Source: Bradyrhizobium oligotrophicum S58 (lineage in GTDB: Bacteria; Pseudomonadota; Alphaproteobacteria; Rhizobiales; Xanthobacteraceae). Taken from it: DNA of 64,000 nt. The position numbers and the translations under genes were made by a program. The notes below the pieces were generated by a model. It worked only from the letters and a program-made list of their open reading frames with translations, searched no databases and was not told the origin of the DNA. Every line of letters starts with the position of its first letter. Position 1 is the stretch's first letter. Positions 1 through 10,619 of this stretch are shown piece by piece. The stretch is from the NCBI RefSeq assembly GCF_000344805.1, contig NC_020453.1, positions 372,001-436,000 of the forward strand, in the 5' to 3' direction.

Positions 1-853
1 GGTAGCGATAGGCGCTGTCGGAGGTGTGGAGATTGGGCACCTTGTAGATCGCCGCCTCGCTGGGAAAGATGACGCGCGCGTTGCTGGCTTGCGCCTGCCC
101 CGGCTGCTGCCAGGAGGTCACGGCATCTTCGGCAAAGCTGCCGGACAGGCCGAGGCGATCGAACAGCACACGGATCGATGAGATCGGCTCCTTGCTCACC
201 TCATAGACATAGTGGCTGACCGCAATGCCCTGTTGGTTCGCGTAGTTCGTCACCCTGGCCGCGCTCAGCGCCGCGACGATATAGTGCGTCAGCAACGTGC
301 CTTCCGACGCCCGCGAGATCAGCTTGTCGAGCCAGGACGCGAGCGCGCTCGCCGGCTCGCGGTCGAGCGCAATGAGATGCAGCCGGTGCTCCGGATAGCC
401 GGCCTCGACCAGCAGCTTCAGCGGGTTGAACAGGCTCTCTGCGAGCACGTAGGGCCCGATCGTCTCTTTGCTGAAGATGCTTGGCTCGTCGGCCGCCGAC
501 GGCACGATCCACGGCGTCAGTGGTCGTCCGACGAGCGCGTCGCGCAACATGGCCTTCAGCGGCTGGTAGTAGGAGGGCATTCCCGCCATTCCGAACAGGT
601 TGCTCAGGGCCGTCGATCCGACCCGGGCCTTGCCGCAGGCGAAATAGAGCATCGGGAAGTCATCTGCCGCGCGCTGCCGAAACGCCTCGGCGAGGCACTC
701 GGTCACTTCGCGCATCAGTGTATCGAGCGTGGTGGTCCTGCTCTGGAATGCACCAACGGGCGACAGCGTCATGGTGTCGAGCGAGGCGTGCTCGTGGCGG
801 ATCAGGTCGGCCAGCAGTTCGATCGAATCGGCGGAGGTCATATCGAGAATCAT
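1..853 (-). CDS. sulfotransferase-like P-loop protein, partial (C-terminus off the left edge)
   Basis: Reading leftward from the ATG at 851-853 gives 284 codons with no stop before the window edge, so the gene is cut. Near residues 70-86 is a loop reading FACGKARVGSTALSNLF, which resembles the phosphate-binding (5'-PSB) loop of PAPS-dependent sulfotransferases, though it is not a textbook match. Further on, the segment around VSKEPISSIRVLFDRLGL looks like the helical C-terminal part of that family. The presumed role is sulfate transfer from PAPS to an unknown acceptor. A second in-frame ATG at 839-841 is a possible start. The following MCP gene lies on the same strand, upstream of this gene. 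The gene call is firm; the family is moderately sure and the substrate unknown. Confidence 0.62.
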   Translation of the reverse strand, partial: MILDMTSADSIELLADLIRHEHASLDTMTLSPVGAFQSRTTTLDTLMREVTECLAEAFRQRAADDFPMLYFACGKARVGSTALSNLFGMAGMPSYYQPLKAMLRDALVGRPLTPWIVPSAADEPSIFSKETIGPYVLAESLFNPLKLLVEAGYPEHRLHLIALDREPASALASWLDKLISRASEGTLLTHYIVAALSAARVTNYANQQGIAVSHYVYEVSKEPISSIRVLFDRLGLSGSFAEDAVTSWQQPGQAQASNARVIFPSEAAIYKVPNLHTSDSAYRY

Positions 854-972
854 GGGCGTGCTCCTGTATGAGCTTCAAAAAGACGAGCGTCGGAAAAGGC
901 GTTGAGTTGAAAAGCCCTGGTGCCGTTCACGGCTGCCGCGTCAGTGCGCCGTAACCGGCCGCACCGCACCGG

Positions 973-3003
973 TCATGCCGCTCGCACGGTCTCGAGAAAT
1001 TTCTCCACCTCCACTTTGAGATTGCTGCTCTGGAACGTCAGCGACCGCGCGGAATCCAGCACCTGGCCCGACGCTCGTCCCGTCGCGCTGGCGCCGTGAT
1101 TGACTTCCGTGATTCGTTCCGCGACCTCGGCCGTTCCCTTGGCGGCCTCGCCGACATTGCGCGCGATCTCGCGCGTGGCCGCGCCCTGCTGCTCGACGGT
1201 GGCGGCGATCGTCGCGGCGATGTCCGAGATCTTGGTAATGGTGGCGCCGATCTCCTTGATGGCGGCAACCGATTCCTGTGTCGCGGCCTGCATGCCTGCG
1301 ATCTGGGTGCCGATGTCTTCGGTCGCCTTGGCGGTCTGGGCCGCGAGCGCCTTGACCTCGCTGGCGACCACGGCGAATCCGCGCCCCGATTCACCCGCCC
1401 GCGCCGCCTCGATGGTCGCGTTCAGCGCCAGAAGGTTGGTCTGTTCGGCGATCGCGGTGATCAGCTTGACGACGTCGCCGATGCGGCCCGCCGCGGCCTG
1501 CAGCTCGTTGATCCGGCCGTCGGTGCGCTCGGCCTGCTTGACGGCTTCGCTGGCGATGCGGCTGGAATCGTGGACCTGGCGGCTGATCTCGGTGACGGAG
1601 GCGCTCATCTCCTCGGTCGCGGAGGCAACCGCACCGACATTGGTCGACGCCTCCTCCGACGCCGCGGCGACCATGCTGGACAGCGACTGCGTCTGGTTGG
1701 CGGTGCCCGAGAGTGTGCCGGCCGCGCCCTCGAGCTGATGGGCTGCCGACGACACGGTGGTGACGATGCCTCCGACCGCGGTCTGGAACGCGTCCGCGAG
1801 CGTGATCATCGCCGCCTTGCGCTGCTGCGCGGCGATCTTCTCCTGGTTCTTCTGGTCGAGCTCCATCTGCTCGATGCGGACGAGATTGTCCTTGAAGGTG
1901 CGGGCGGCGCGCGCGTTGTCGCCGACCTCGTCGCCCCGCTCGGTGTAGGGAATCTCGATCGACTTGTTGCCATTGGCGAGCTCGAGCAGAACTTCGCCGA
2001 CGCGGCGGATCGGACGAGCGATGGTGAACGAGGAGAACACCGCCGAGCCGATCAGGAGCAGCACCACGAGCGCGCCGACAAGGATCGCGACGTTGCCGAC
2101 CCGCTGCATTTCGGTCGCCAGCTGGTTCTGCCGCAGCGCCAACATGTCGGTGGCGATCTTGACGCCCTCGCCGAGGCGTTTCCTGATCTCGCTGTCGGTG
2201 GCGACGACCTTTTCATCGAAGATGCGCCTGCTGGCTTCGTCGGCCTTGAAATTGTCGAGCGCCGCGGACTTGAACGTGGTCGCGATGGCGAGGAGCTGGT
2301 CGATGCCGGCCTGCAGCTCATTTTCACGGGCGAGCGTACGGGCCTCTTGCAGGGCGGCGACCAGTCTGTCGACGTCGCTGATCACACTATCGCGCAGCGC
2401 CGGGTCGGCGGTCATGGCAAAGCGCCAGCTCGCGGCGCTGGCGGATGCCAGCGCCGCATCGGCGGCACGCAGCTCGGTTTCCATGCTGAAGTGAATCGGC
2501 GAGGAGACGAGACCGGGCAGGGTCATCAATTTCGGAAAGCTGCGCTGCCACGCATCGGCGGCCTGGCTGCGAGAAGCGGCCTTGTCGATCACTTCGGCGC
2601 GCGCCTTGGCGAAATCGGCGCCGGCGGCCGCGGCCTTGTCGATCAACGAGCGGATGTCGCCATACAACTCCCTCGCCACGGCGCGGGTCGCTCGCTGGCG
2701 TGCAGCCTCGACTTCACTCCCCGCCGCCGTAAGGTTCTTCTCCAGCGTCTGCAGACCCGCTTGCAGCCGCTCAGCCGTGGCAGCGCGGGCGATATCCTGT
2801 TGGCTGATCTGGGCTCGTAACAGCGCTGCGTCCGCACCTTGCGCATTTGACTTGTTGGCCATGTTGATGACGGCCAGTTCGGTCAGTTCGGCAATCGAGC
2901 GGTTGCCGACGATCTGGTTCGCGAGCATGCCTGCCACCAGAACCACGCCAAATCCCGCAGTAACCCCAAGCTTGGTTCCTATCCTGAAATTGAACCCGAA
3001 CAT
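973..3003 (-). CDS. methyl-accepting chemotaxis protein
   Basis: A 676-residue transmembrane chemoreceptor. A first membrane helix lies at about residues 12-32, followed by a ~270-residue periplasmic helical sensor region, a second helix at about 305-328, a HAMP domain (about 325-385) and a cytoplasmic signalling domain. The highly conserved hairpin tip that contacts CheA and CheW is visible at 521-537 ([17 protein letters not shown]). It should signal to the CheA kinase in response to an unknown ligand. The C-terminus (FLETVRAA) lacks the CheR-binding pentapeptide found on some receptors. No che genes are nearby, so this is an orphan receptor locus. Long open frames on the opposite strand are shadows of its Ala/Gly-rich codons. 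Confidence 0.96.
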   Translation of the reverse strand: MFGFNFRIGTKLGVTAGFGVVLVAGMLANQIVGNRSIAELTELAVINMANKSNAQGADAALLRAQISQQDIARAATAERLQAGLQTLEKNLTAAGSEVEAARQRATRAVARELYGDIRSLIDKAAAAGADFAKARAEVIDKAASRSQAADAWQRSFPKLMTLPGLVSSPIHFSMETELRAADAALASASAASWRFAMTADPALRDSVISDVDRLVAALQEARTLARENELQAGIDQLLAIATTFKSAALDNFKADEASRRIFDEKVVATDSEIRKRLGEGVKIATDMLALRQNQLATEMQRVGNVAILVGALVVLLLIGSAVFSSFTIARPIRRVGEVLLELANGNKSIEIPYTERGDEVGDNARAARTFKDNLVRIEQMELDQKNQEKIAAQQRKAAMITLADAFQTAVGGIVTTVSSAAHQLEGAAGTLSGTANQTQSLSSMVAAASEEASTNVGAVASATEEMSASVTEISRQVHDSSRIASEAVKQAERTDGRINELQAAAGRIGDVVKLITAIAEQTNLLALNATIEAARAGESGRGFAVVASEVKALAAQTAKATEDIGTQIAGMQAATQESVAAIKEIGATITKISDIAATIAATVEQQGAATREIARNVGEAAKGTAEVAERITEVNHGASATGRASGQVLDSARSLTFQSSNLKVEVEKFLETVRAA

Positions 3004-3161
3004 TCACCAACCCCCAAAGTTGTATTGGGGCAGTAGGCTCAACCAAGATTAAGGAAGATATAAATACCGCGACCCGTACAACTACAGGTGAAAAGTTCCG
3101 CGGATGTGTCGTCCGACAGATGATCCGTTTCGTCCGCAGGGACCGCTCGCTCCGGCGCCTC

Positions 3162-3701
3162 TCAGCGCGTCACGACCACCGTGGTGCCGATCGATACGCG
3201 GTCGTAGAGGTCGGTGATGTCGGTGTTGAGCATGCGGATGCAGCCGTAGGACACGTAGCCGCCGACCGAGTTCGGCACATTGGTGCCGTGGATCGCATAT
3301 TCACCGCCGGCCAGCGTCATCGCGGCGACGCCCATCGGGTTCTGCGGCGAGCCGCCGGGGATCACGTCGGGAATGTTGGGCTTGTCGCGCTTGACGTCGG
3401 CGGGCGGCGCCCAGGCCGGGTTCTTGTACTTGCCGTCGATCTTGGTGGTGCCGGCCCATTGCCGCCCGGCCTTGCCGACGCCGACCGTGTAGCGCATCGC
3501 GTGGCTGCCATCGATCACGAGATAGAGCTTCCGCTCGCCGGTCTTCACCACGATCGTGCCGGGCGAATAATCGCCGGCGATGCCGACCAGCTCGGGCCGG
3601 GCCGACGCCGCGCCGGTCATGGCCATCATGGCGCCGGTCGTCGACGCCGCCACCATCGCCGCCTTCACGGCCTGCCTGATTGCCCCAGCCCGCATCGCCA
3701 T
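3162..3701 (-). CDS. L,D-transpeptidase (YkuD domain), secreted
   Basis: A 179-residue protein starting at the ATG at 3699-3701; longer upstream readings run through non-coding-looking sequence. A hydrophobic signal segment (about residues 10-34, ending AASA) precedes a YkuD catalytic domain. The active-site signature is present with His138 (AIHGTN) and Cys154 in SYGCIRM. The family forms 3-3 peptidoglycan cross-links or attaches proteins to the cell wall in the periplasm, and is abundant in Rhizobiales. The gene stands alone between the chemoreceptor and acs, all on the minus strand. Its physiological role among paralogues cannot be told from sequence. Confidence 0.93.
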   Translation of the reverse strand: MAMRAGAIRQAVKAAMVAASTTGAMMAMTGAASARPELVGIAGDYSPGTIVVKTGERKLYLVIDGSHAMRYTVGVGKAGRQWAGTTKIDGKYKNPAWAPPADVKRDKPNIPDVIPGGSPQNPMGVAAMTLAGGEYAIHGTNVPNSVGGYVSYGCIRMLNTDITDLYDRVSIGTTVVVTR

Positions 3702-3794
3702 CCCCCTCACCTGATGATTCGGCGCCTGCCCCCGGCCGGGAGCACTCGGATGGCTTGAGAAAAGGAAAACTTCGTCTGCAAGTAAATGACCTGA

Positions 3795-3830
3795 AAACAA
3801 CACTCCCGCGGAAATAGCCGCGGGAGTGTT
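3795..3830 (-). terminator. rho-independent terminator after acs
   Basis: A perfect 13-bp stem (3799-3811 with 3818-3830, loop of 6) is followed, reading on the minus strand, by GTTTTC. It lies about 50 bases past the acs stop codon. Confidence 0.8.
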
Positions 3831-3879
3831 CCGAGTCTTGACTGGTCCGGCAAGCGCGCTGCGCGCGGCCCCGGTCGAC

Positions 3880-5826
<1,947 letters not shown>

Positions 5827-6207
5827 TTCACACCCTCCACCATGCGGCCTGCGGATGAACCCCGTCACAGGCCGTCGTTGTTTCCACTATGCGTCCGCGT
5901 ACCCGGCGGCGACAAGGCAAGACAAGTAGGACCTTCGGCGGGGAGGCGTTCTGCGCAGGATCAAGGAATTGTGCGCGGAGGTTGCGCAGCTGCGATCCGG
6001 CTTGTCGGCGCGCCGCGGGCAGATCGTCAAGGTTACCCGGATTCATCGCGTTGGCCGGTATTTTGAAACCGTTCTGCCCAAATTTAGGGACTCGCCATCC
6101 GGTCCATGACACCCTAAATCGCCATGAGGCTGTGGATAACCCCGCCGGAACCAAACCGGACTTCGGGGCATTGAGCGGATAAGCACGACGGCAGGGCGTC
6201 TAAAGCA
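5827..6207. other. intergenic region between divergent acs and topoisomerase IB genes
   Basis: No convincing gene. The region must hold both divergent promoters. An 8-bp inverted repeat (ATTTAGGG at 6082-6089 and CCCTAAAT at 6112-6119, spacer 22) is the only clear structure. Short open frames here have no recognisable features. Confidence 0.6.
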
Positions 6208-7395
6208 ATGATGGATCAGCAGAATTTCGAGAGCCCGCGGGTCGGCCCGACCGATGCCGAGGTTGCGCTCGCGAAATCGCTGGGCCAATGGCCGCCGAAG
6301 CCGGTGCGCCGCAAGTTGACCTTGAAGGATCTCGCCCACGCCAAGACCGCCGACGCGCAGGGCAACGCCAAGACCTCGGTCGAGGAACTTGCCAGCCGGA
6401 TCGGCCTCAAGCTCGGCGACCAGACCGAGCTGACCATCCGCCGGGTCAAGCGCGGCAAGAGCTACACCTTCATCCGTGCCAACGGCACCCCGATCCGCCA
6501 TCCCGGGACCATCCGCCGCCTGCATGCGATGGCGGTGCCGCCAGCGTATCGCGAGGTGCGCTACGCCCCCGATCCGAACCTGCATCTGCAGGCGGTCGGC
6601 GTCGACGCCGCCGGCCGGCTGCAATACCGCTATCACGTCGATTGGGAGAAGGTGCGCGAGCATCGCAAGGCGCATCGGCTGGCCAAGCTGGTGGGCGCAC
6701 TGCCGCGCATCCGCCGCGCCGTCTCCAGGCATCTCGCCGGCGACGAGCCGACGCGCGAGTTTGCGCTGTCGGCGGTGATCGAGCTGATCGCGCGCACGGC
6801 GATTCGCCCCGGCAATGAATCCTATGCGCGGCTGAACGGCACCCGCGGTGCCACCACGCTCCTGAAGTCCAACGTGGTCCTGGAAGACGACGGCCTGGTG
6901 CTGGCCTTCAAGGCCAAGGGCGGCAAGGCGGTGCGCAAGGAATGCGATGCCGCCAAGCTGGTGCGCGCCGTCGGCATCCTGCGCGGCGTGCCTGGCCGGC
7001 GCATGTTCCAGTATCGCGACGCGCAGGGCGTCGTTCGTGCAGTCTCGACTACGCAGGTCAACGCCTTCCTGCGCGAGATCGCCGGCATCAAGATCTCGCT
7101 GAAGGATTTCCGCACTTTGATGGCCTCGGCCGTGGCGCTCGAGACCTTGTCGCGGATCACGCCGGCGGCGAGCGCGCGCGGCCGCAAGAAGCAGATTTTG
7201 GAAGCGATCCGCGCCGCCGCCGACGAACTCACCAATACGCCCGCGATCTGCCGCCGGAGCTACGTGCACGACACCATCGTCACGGCGTTCGAGGACGGCA
7301 TTCTCGAACGCTTCGCCGCCACCCTGAAGGGGCAGCGCTCGCAGACCCGGCGCGAGCAGCTTCTGGCCCAGGTCGTGTCGGCCGTCGCGGCGTAG
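6208..7395 (+). CDS. DNA topoisomerase IB (eukaryotic/poxvirus type)
   Basis: A 395-residue type IB topoisomerase, which relaxes supercoils by nicking one strand through a 3'-phosphotyrosine. Catalytic residues are visible: Arg200 (AIRPGNES), Lys in LAFKAKGGK (about 236), Arg302 (KDFRTLMAS) and the nucleophile Tyr352 (ICRRSYVHD). The N-terminal ~90 residues form the DNA-clamping cap domain typical of bacterial and poxvirus versions. The family occurs patchily in bacteria, often in soil alphaproteobacteria, alongside the usual topoisomerase I. It stands alone here. The start could be either of two adjacent ATG codons. Confidence 0.95.
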   Translation: MMDQQNFESPRVGPTDAEVALAKSLGQWPPKPVRRKLTLKDLAHAKTADAQGNAKTSVEELASRIGLKLGDQTELTIRRVKRGKSYTFIRANGTPIRHPGTIRRLHAMAVPPAYREVRYAPDPNLHLQAVGVDAAGRLQYRYHVDWEKVREHRKAHRLAKLVGALPRIRRAVSRHLAGDEPTREFALSAVIELIARTAIRPGNESYARLNGTRGATTLLKSNVVLEDDGLVLAFKAKGGKAVRKECDAAKLVRAVGILRGVPGRRMFQYRDAQGVVRAVSTTQVNAFLREIAGIKISLKDFRTLMASAVALETLSRITPAASARGRKKQILEAIRAAADELTNTPAICRRSYVHDTIVTAFEDGILERFAATLKGQRSQTRREQLLAQVVSAVAA

Positions 7396-7420
7396 CGCTG
7401 CGATCGATCAGGCTTGCCGG

Positions 7421-7840
7421 CTAGGCCTGGCAGCGCGGGCCGATCTTGGCGGACGCAAGGAAGCGCGCGATCGGATCGAGCTGTTTGCACGGCACTGCCG
7501 CGGTCTTCACCGGCGCAGCCTCGCGCTTGGCCGGCCGCAGCACGGCTGCCTTGCCCGCCGCATTGGTTCTGCGTGCCGCCGATGCCCCACGGCCTTCCGC
7601 ACGCACGGCCTTCGAGACCAGCGGCAGGCGCGCGCCCTCGTTGAGATCGATCGGGGCCGTTTCGAAGCTGCGATCGGTTTCGCTCAACGTATCAACGCCA
7701 GGAATCGATTCGCGGATCAGCGACGACGTCGTCTCGCCAGCCATGTCGCCCGGCGTCACCGCGGCCAGCACCATCTTCGTTGCAAGCAAGCAGCAGATTA
7801 TCACGAGGCAGAACCCCGCAATCCAGATCGTTCTGTTCAC
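7421..7840 (-). CDS. hypothetical membrane-anchored protein
   Basis: About 139 residues if read from the GTG at 7838-7840, which has a G-rich stretch (GGGGG) about 10 bases upstream; ATG starts at 7882 and 7918 are alternatives. An N-terminal hydrophobic helix (IAGFCLVIICCLLATKMVL) is followed by a low-complexity, basic, Ala-rich region and a short C-terminal segment with two cysteines (PCKQLD and GPRCQA). I do not recognise a family. It converges with the topoisomerase gene, only 25 bases apart. It looks like a small inner-membrane-anchored periplasmic protein. Confidence 0.62.
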   Translation of the reverse strand: MNRTIWIAGFCLVIICCLLATKMVLAAVTPGDMAGETTSSLIRESIPGVDTLSETDRSFETAPIDLNEGARLPLVSKAVRAEGRGASAARRTNAAGKAAVLRPAKREAAPVKTAAVPCKQLDPIARFLASAKIGPRCQA

Positions 7841-8268
7841 TGTTGGAAACCCCCGCCGATCGCGCCGGACAGTGCAGGACATCCCCTTCCCGCAGCCGGC
7901 GCCGTGCCGACCAATCAACCTTAAGAAAGTCTTACTCGCAATATTTTCGGCAGGTTTGGCCGGCCTCGGCTCGCATTGTAGTTAATGCGTGAACAGGATC
8001 GCGGCATCGGCCAATGACCGACCTGCGCCGGTGAGTTTCGCGAAGGTTGCGACATCGCGGCGCACGACATCTGGTCCACTGAGTCGGTGAGACGATCTCG
8101 ATCATCAGGGGTTTCACGGATCACGTTAAATTATGTCGCGAAACTCGCTCCCCCGAGACGGCGTAGCTCGGCCCGACACGACGCAAGAGCGCATCGCTCA
8201 GATCAGCATCGGTGTCGCAGTCGAACTCATCATGCGGCTCTGCCGCCGCCTTTCACAGGGAGCTACCC
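7841..8268. other. intergenic region, no gene seen
   Basis: The region lies between the divergent small membrane-protein gene and the fasciclin gene. Open frames crossing it lack ribosome-binding sites and recognisable sequence. A purine-rich ribosome-binding site (CAGGGAG) sits just upstream of the fasciclin start. Confidence 0.55.
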
Positions 8269-8823
8269 ATGTCCAAGCGTATTGCCTATCTCGCTGCCGC
8301 AGCCTTCGGCGCGCTGTCGCTGACCTCGACCTTCGTTGCGCCGGCGCGCGCCGAGGAGAAGACCGTGATGGTCGGAGGTGCGGCGATGTATCCGTCGAAG
8401 AACATCGTGCAGAACGCGGTCAATTCGAAGGATCACACGACGCTGGTCGCCGCGGTGAAGGCCGCCGGCCTCGTGCAGACGCTGGAAGGCAAGGGCCCGT
8501 TCACGGTGTTCGCGCCGACCAACATGGCATTCGGCAAGCTGCCGGCCGGCACCGTCGACACGCTCGTCAAGCCGGAGAACAAGGCGACCCTGACCAAGAT
8601 CCTCACCTATCACGTCGTGCCCGGCAAGCTCGAAGCCTCCGACCTCAAGGACGGCCAGATGCTCAAGACCGTCGAGGGCGAGCAGCTCACGGTGAAGCGC
8701 GAAGGCAAGAACGTCATGATCGTCGACGCCAAGGGCGGCACCTCGATGGTCACGATCCCCAACGTCAACCAGTCGAACGGCGTGATCCACGTGGTCGACA
8801 CCGTGCTGATGCCGGCGTCCTGA
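8269..8823 (+). CDS. secreted fasciclin (FAS1) domain protein
   Basis: A 184-residue exported protein. A signal peptide (residues 1-28, ending APARA) precedes one FAS1 domain. The FAS1 hallmarks are FTVFAPTNMAFGKLP, the H2-type YHVVPGKL motif and the closing VIHVVDTVLMP strand. FAS1 domains mediate cell-surface or extracellular adhesion; in rhizobia single-domain secreted versions (Nex18/MPB70-like) are known and some are expressed in symbiosis. The start was set at MSKRI because it gives a standard signal peptide and has GGGAG upstream. A strong terminator follows, so it is monocistronic. Confidence 0.94.
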   Translation: MSKRIAYLAAAAFGALSLTSTFVAPARAEEKTVMVGGAAMYPSKNIVQNAVNSKDHTTLVAAVKAAGLVQTLEGKGPFTVFAPTNMAFGKLPAGTVDTLVKPENKATLTKILTYHVVPGKLEASDLKDGQMLKTVEGEQLTVKREGKNVMIVDAKGGTSMVTIPNVNQSNGVIHVVDTVLMPAS

Positions 8824-8879
8824 CGTCGGGCGTAACCCCGGACACATCCGTTTCTTCCTCCTCGCGGATGTGAGCGGGA

Positions 8880-8911
8880 GCGAGCCGGGCCCACCCCCGG
8901 CTCGCTTTTTT
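8880..8911 (+). terminator. rho-independent terminator after the fasciclin gene
   Basis: A 9-bp GC-rich stem (8880-8888 with 8897-8905) is followed directly by six T residues. A weaker hairpin (CACATCCG / CGGATGTG) lies just before it. Confidence 0.88.
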
Positions 8912-9027
8912 GTGAGAGGCGCGGCGCTGAAAGCACCGATTTGCCCGGTTGAGCCCGTAACGAACGATCTGCATTCGGCGTATATCTGGTCGGAACCCGC
9001 GACCACCCCGAACCACCGAGCCCCGTC

Positions 9028-9657
9028 ATGTCCAGCATCGCTGCCACCGATACGACGATCAGCACCTCCCGAACCAAGGTGATCCAGCCAGCCTGGGTCC
9101 GCGTCATGCACTGGATCAACGCGGCTGCGATGATCATGATGATCATGTCCGGCTGGCAGATCTACAACGCCTCGCCGCTGTTCGACTTCCGCTTCGACCA
9201 CAGCATCACGCTCGGCAGCTGGCTCGGCGGCGCGCTGTTGTGGCACTTCGCCGCAATGTGGCTGCTGATGCTCAACGGCTTCGCCTACCTTGTCACGGGT
9301 CTGGTCACCGGCCGGTTCCGGCGCAAGCTGTTGCCGATCTCGCCATCGTCCGTCATCGCCGATCTCAAGGCCGCGCTGACGTTCAAGCTCTCCCATGACG
9401 ATCTCTCCGCCTACAACGCCGTGCAGAAGCTGCTGTATCTCGGCATCATCGCGGTCGGCATCGTCGTCGTGCTCACGGGCCTGTCGATGTGGAAACCGGT
9501 GCAGCTGCATTGGCTGGTCAGCCTGTTCGGCGACTACCCGGCGGCACGCTACGTTCACTTCGTCTGCATGGCGCTGATCTGCGCCTTCCTGGTGATCCAC
9601 ATCGTGCTTGCGCTCTTGGTGCCGAAGAGCCTGCGCGCGATGATCATCGGCCGTTGA
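9028..9657 (+). CDS. cytochrome b561-type membrane subunit
   Basis: A 209-residue integral membrane diheme cytochrome b with four predicted helices. Candidate heme-ligand histidines are in VMHWINA (helix 1), LLWHFAAM (helix 2) and the C-terminal YVHFVCM...LVIHIVL region. It lies 14 bases upstream of a molybdopterin oxidoreductase gene, so it most likely passes electrons between the quinone pool and that periplasmic enzyme, as MsrQ or thiosulfate-reductase b subunits do. The last coding bases run into the ribosome-binding site of the next gene (GAGAGGAGAG). The substrate of the pair is not evident. Confidence 0.92.
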   Translation: MSSIAATDTTISTSRTKVIQPAWVRVMHWINAAAMIMMIMSGWQIYNASPLFDFRFDHSITLGSWLGGALLWHFAAMWLLMLNGFAYLVTGLVTGRFRRKLLPISPSSVIADLKAALTFKLSHDDLSAYNAVQKLLYLGIIAVGIVVVLTGLSMWKPVQLHWLVSLFGDYPAARYVHFVCMALICAFLVIHIVLALLVPKSLRAMIIGR

Positions 9658-9671
9658 GAGGAGAGACAGTC

Positions 9672-10454
9672 ATGGCGAAACGTCCGTTCCTCATTCCCGG
9701 CGTCGACAAGCGGCTCCTGATCAAGGATTCGCTTAAGGCGATGCCCGATCTCACCCGGCGCCGCTTCATCACCGGCGGCGCCAGCCTCGGCGCGCTGACC
9801 CTGCTCACCGGCTGCGACGTCGTCGACGGCGACACCGCCGAGGAGCTGCTCAAGAAGGTCTCCAAGTTCAACGACGCCGTGCAGTCCTGGATGTTCAATC
9901 CGGACGCGCTGGCGCCGACCTTCGCGGAGAGCGCGATCACAAAGCCGTTTCCGTTCAACGCCTACTACACGCTGGACGAGGCGCCTGACATCGACGCTGC
10001 CGACTGGAAGCTCGAGGTGCGTGGCCTCGTCGACAACAAGAAGTCGTGGACGCTCGACGAGCTGCACGCGCTGCCGCAGGTCACGCAGGTGACCCGCCAC
10101 ATCTGCGTCGAAGGCTGGAGCGCGATCGGCTCCTGGACCGGCACGCCGTTGCGCGACTTCCTCAAGCTGATCGGCGCCGATACCCGCGCCAAATACGTCT
10201 GGTTCAACTGCGCCGACAAGGACGGCTACAACTCGCCGCTGGACATGCGCACCGCGCTGCATCCGCAGACCCAGATGACCTTCAAGTTCGCCGACCAGAT
10301 CCTGCCGCGCGCCTACGGCTTCCCGATGAAGATCCGCGTCCCCACCAAGCTCGGCTTCAAGAACCCGAAATACGTCGTCGCGATGGAAGTCACCAACGAC
10401 TACAAGGGCGGCTATTGGGAGGACCAGGGGTATAATTCGTTCAGCGGGAGTTAG
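9672..10454 (+). CDS. sulfite oxidase-family molybdopterin oxidoreductase, Tat-exported lipoprotein
   Basis: A 260-residue protein of the SuoX/MsrP superfamily. Residues 28-32 (TRRRF) form a twin-arginine motif and residues 45-48 (LTGC) a lipobox, so the mature enzyme is probably Tat-exported and lipid-anchored at Cys48. Cys145 in RHICVEGWS is the expected molybdenum ligand. It is shorter than MsrP. It is coupled to the preceding cytochrome b561 gene, and together they resemble an MsrPQ-like periplasmic reductase or a related oxidase; the substrate is unknown. A 120-bp inverted repeat follows. Confidence 0.93.
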   Translation: MAKRPFLIPGVDKRLLIKDSLKAMPDLTRRRFITGGASLGALTLLTGCDVVDGDTAEELLKKVSKFNDAVQSWMFNPDALAPTFAESAITKPFPFNAYYTLDEAPDIDAADWKLEVRGLVDNKKSWTLDELHALPQVTQVTRHICVEGWSAIGSWTGTPLRDFLKLIGADTRAKYVWFNCADKDGYNSPLDMRTALHPQTQMTFKFADQILPRAYGFPMKIRVPTKLGFKNPKYVVAMEVTNDYKGGYWEDQGYNSFSGS

Positions 10455-10494
10455 GGCTCTAACTGATAAAACCCAGCTGGCGACCACGATCTCT

Positions 10495-10614
10495 GGTGTC
10501 GTCCCTGCGAACGCAGGGACCCATAGCCACCGGCGGTGATGAGGCAGGCAACTGCTAGTCACGTCCCTCGATAGCATCCGCGGTATGGGTCCCTGCGTTC
10601 GCAGGGACGACACC
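10495..10614. repeat. 120-bp inverted-repeat element (GTCGTCCC...GGGACCCAT family)
   Basis: Arms of 30 bp at 10495-10524 and 10585-10614 are perfect reverse complements, and each arm is itself a hairpin (CCCTGCGAACGCAGGG). It lies between convergent genes and could terminate both. Related copies are at 37299-37424 and, diverged, at 33094-33246. Confidence 0.93.
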
Positions 10615-10619
10615 GTGTA

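Noticed and set aside
1096..2820. A 574-codon open frame on the plus strand opposite the chemoreceptor gene
   Set aside because: It is a shadow of high-GC codons of the MCP gene, with composition (Arg/Gly/Asp-rich) typical of antisense frames and no ribosome-binding site.
6082..6119. 8-bp inverted repeat ATTTAGGG / CCCTAAAT between acs and topoisomerase IB
   Set aside because: Too short, with a 22-base spacer, to claim as an operator without comparative support.
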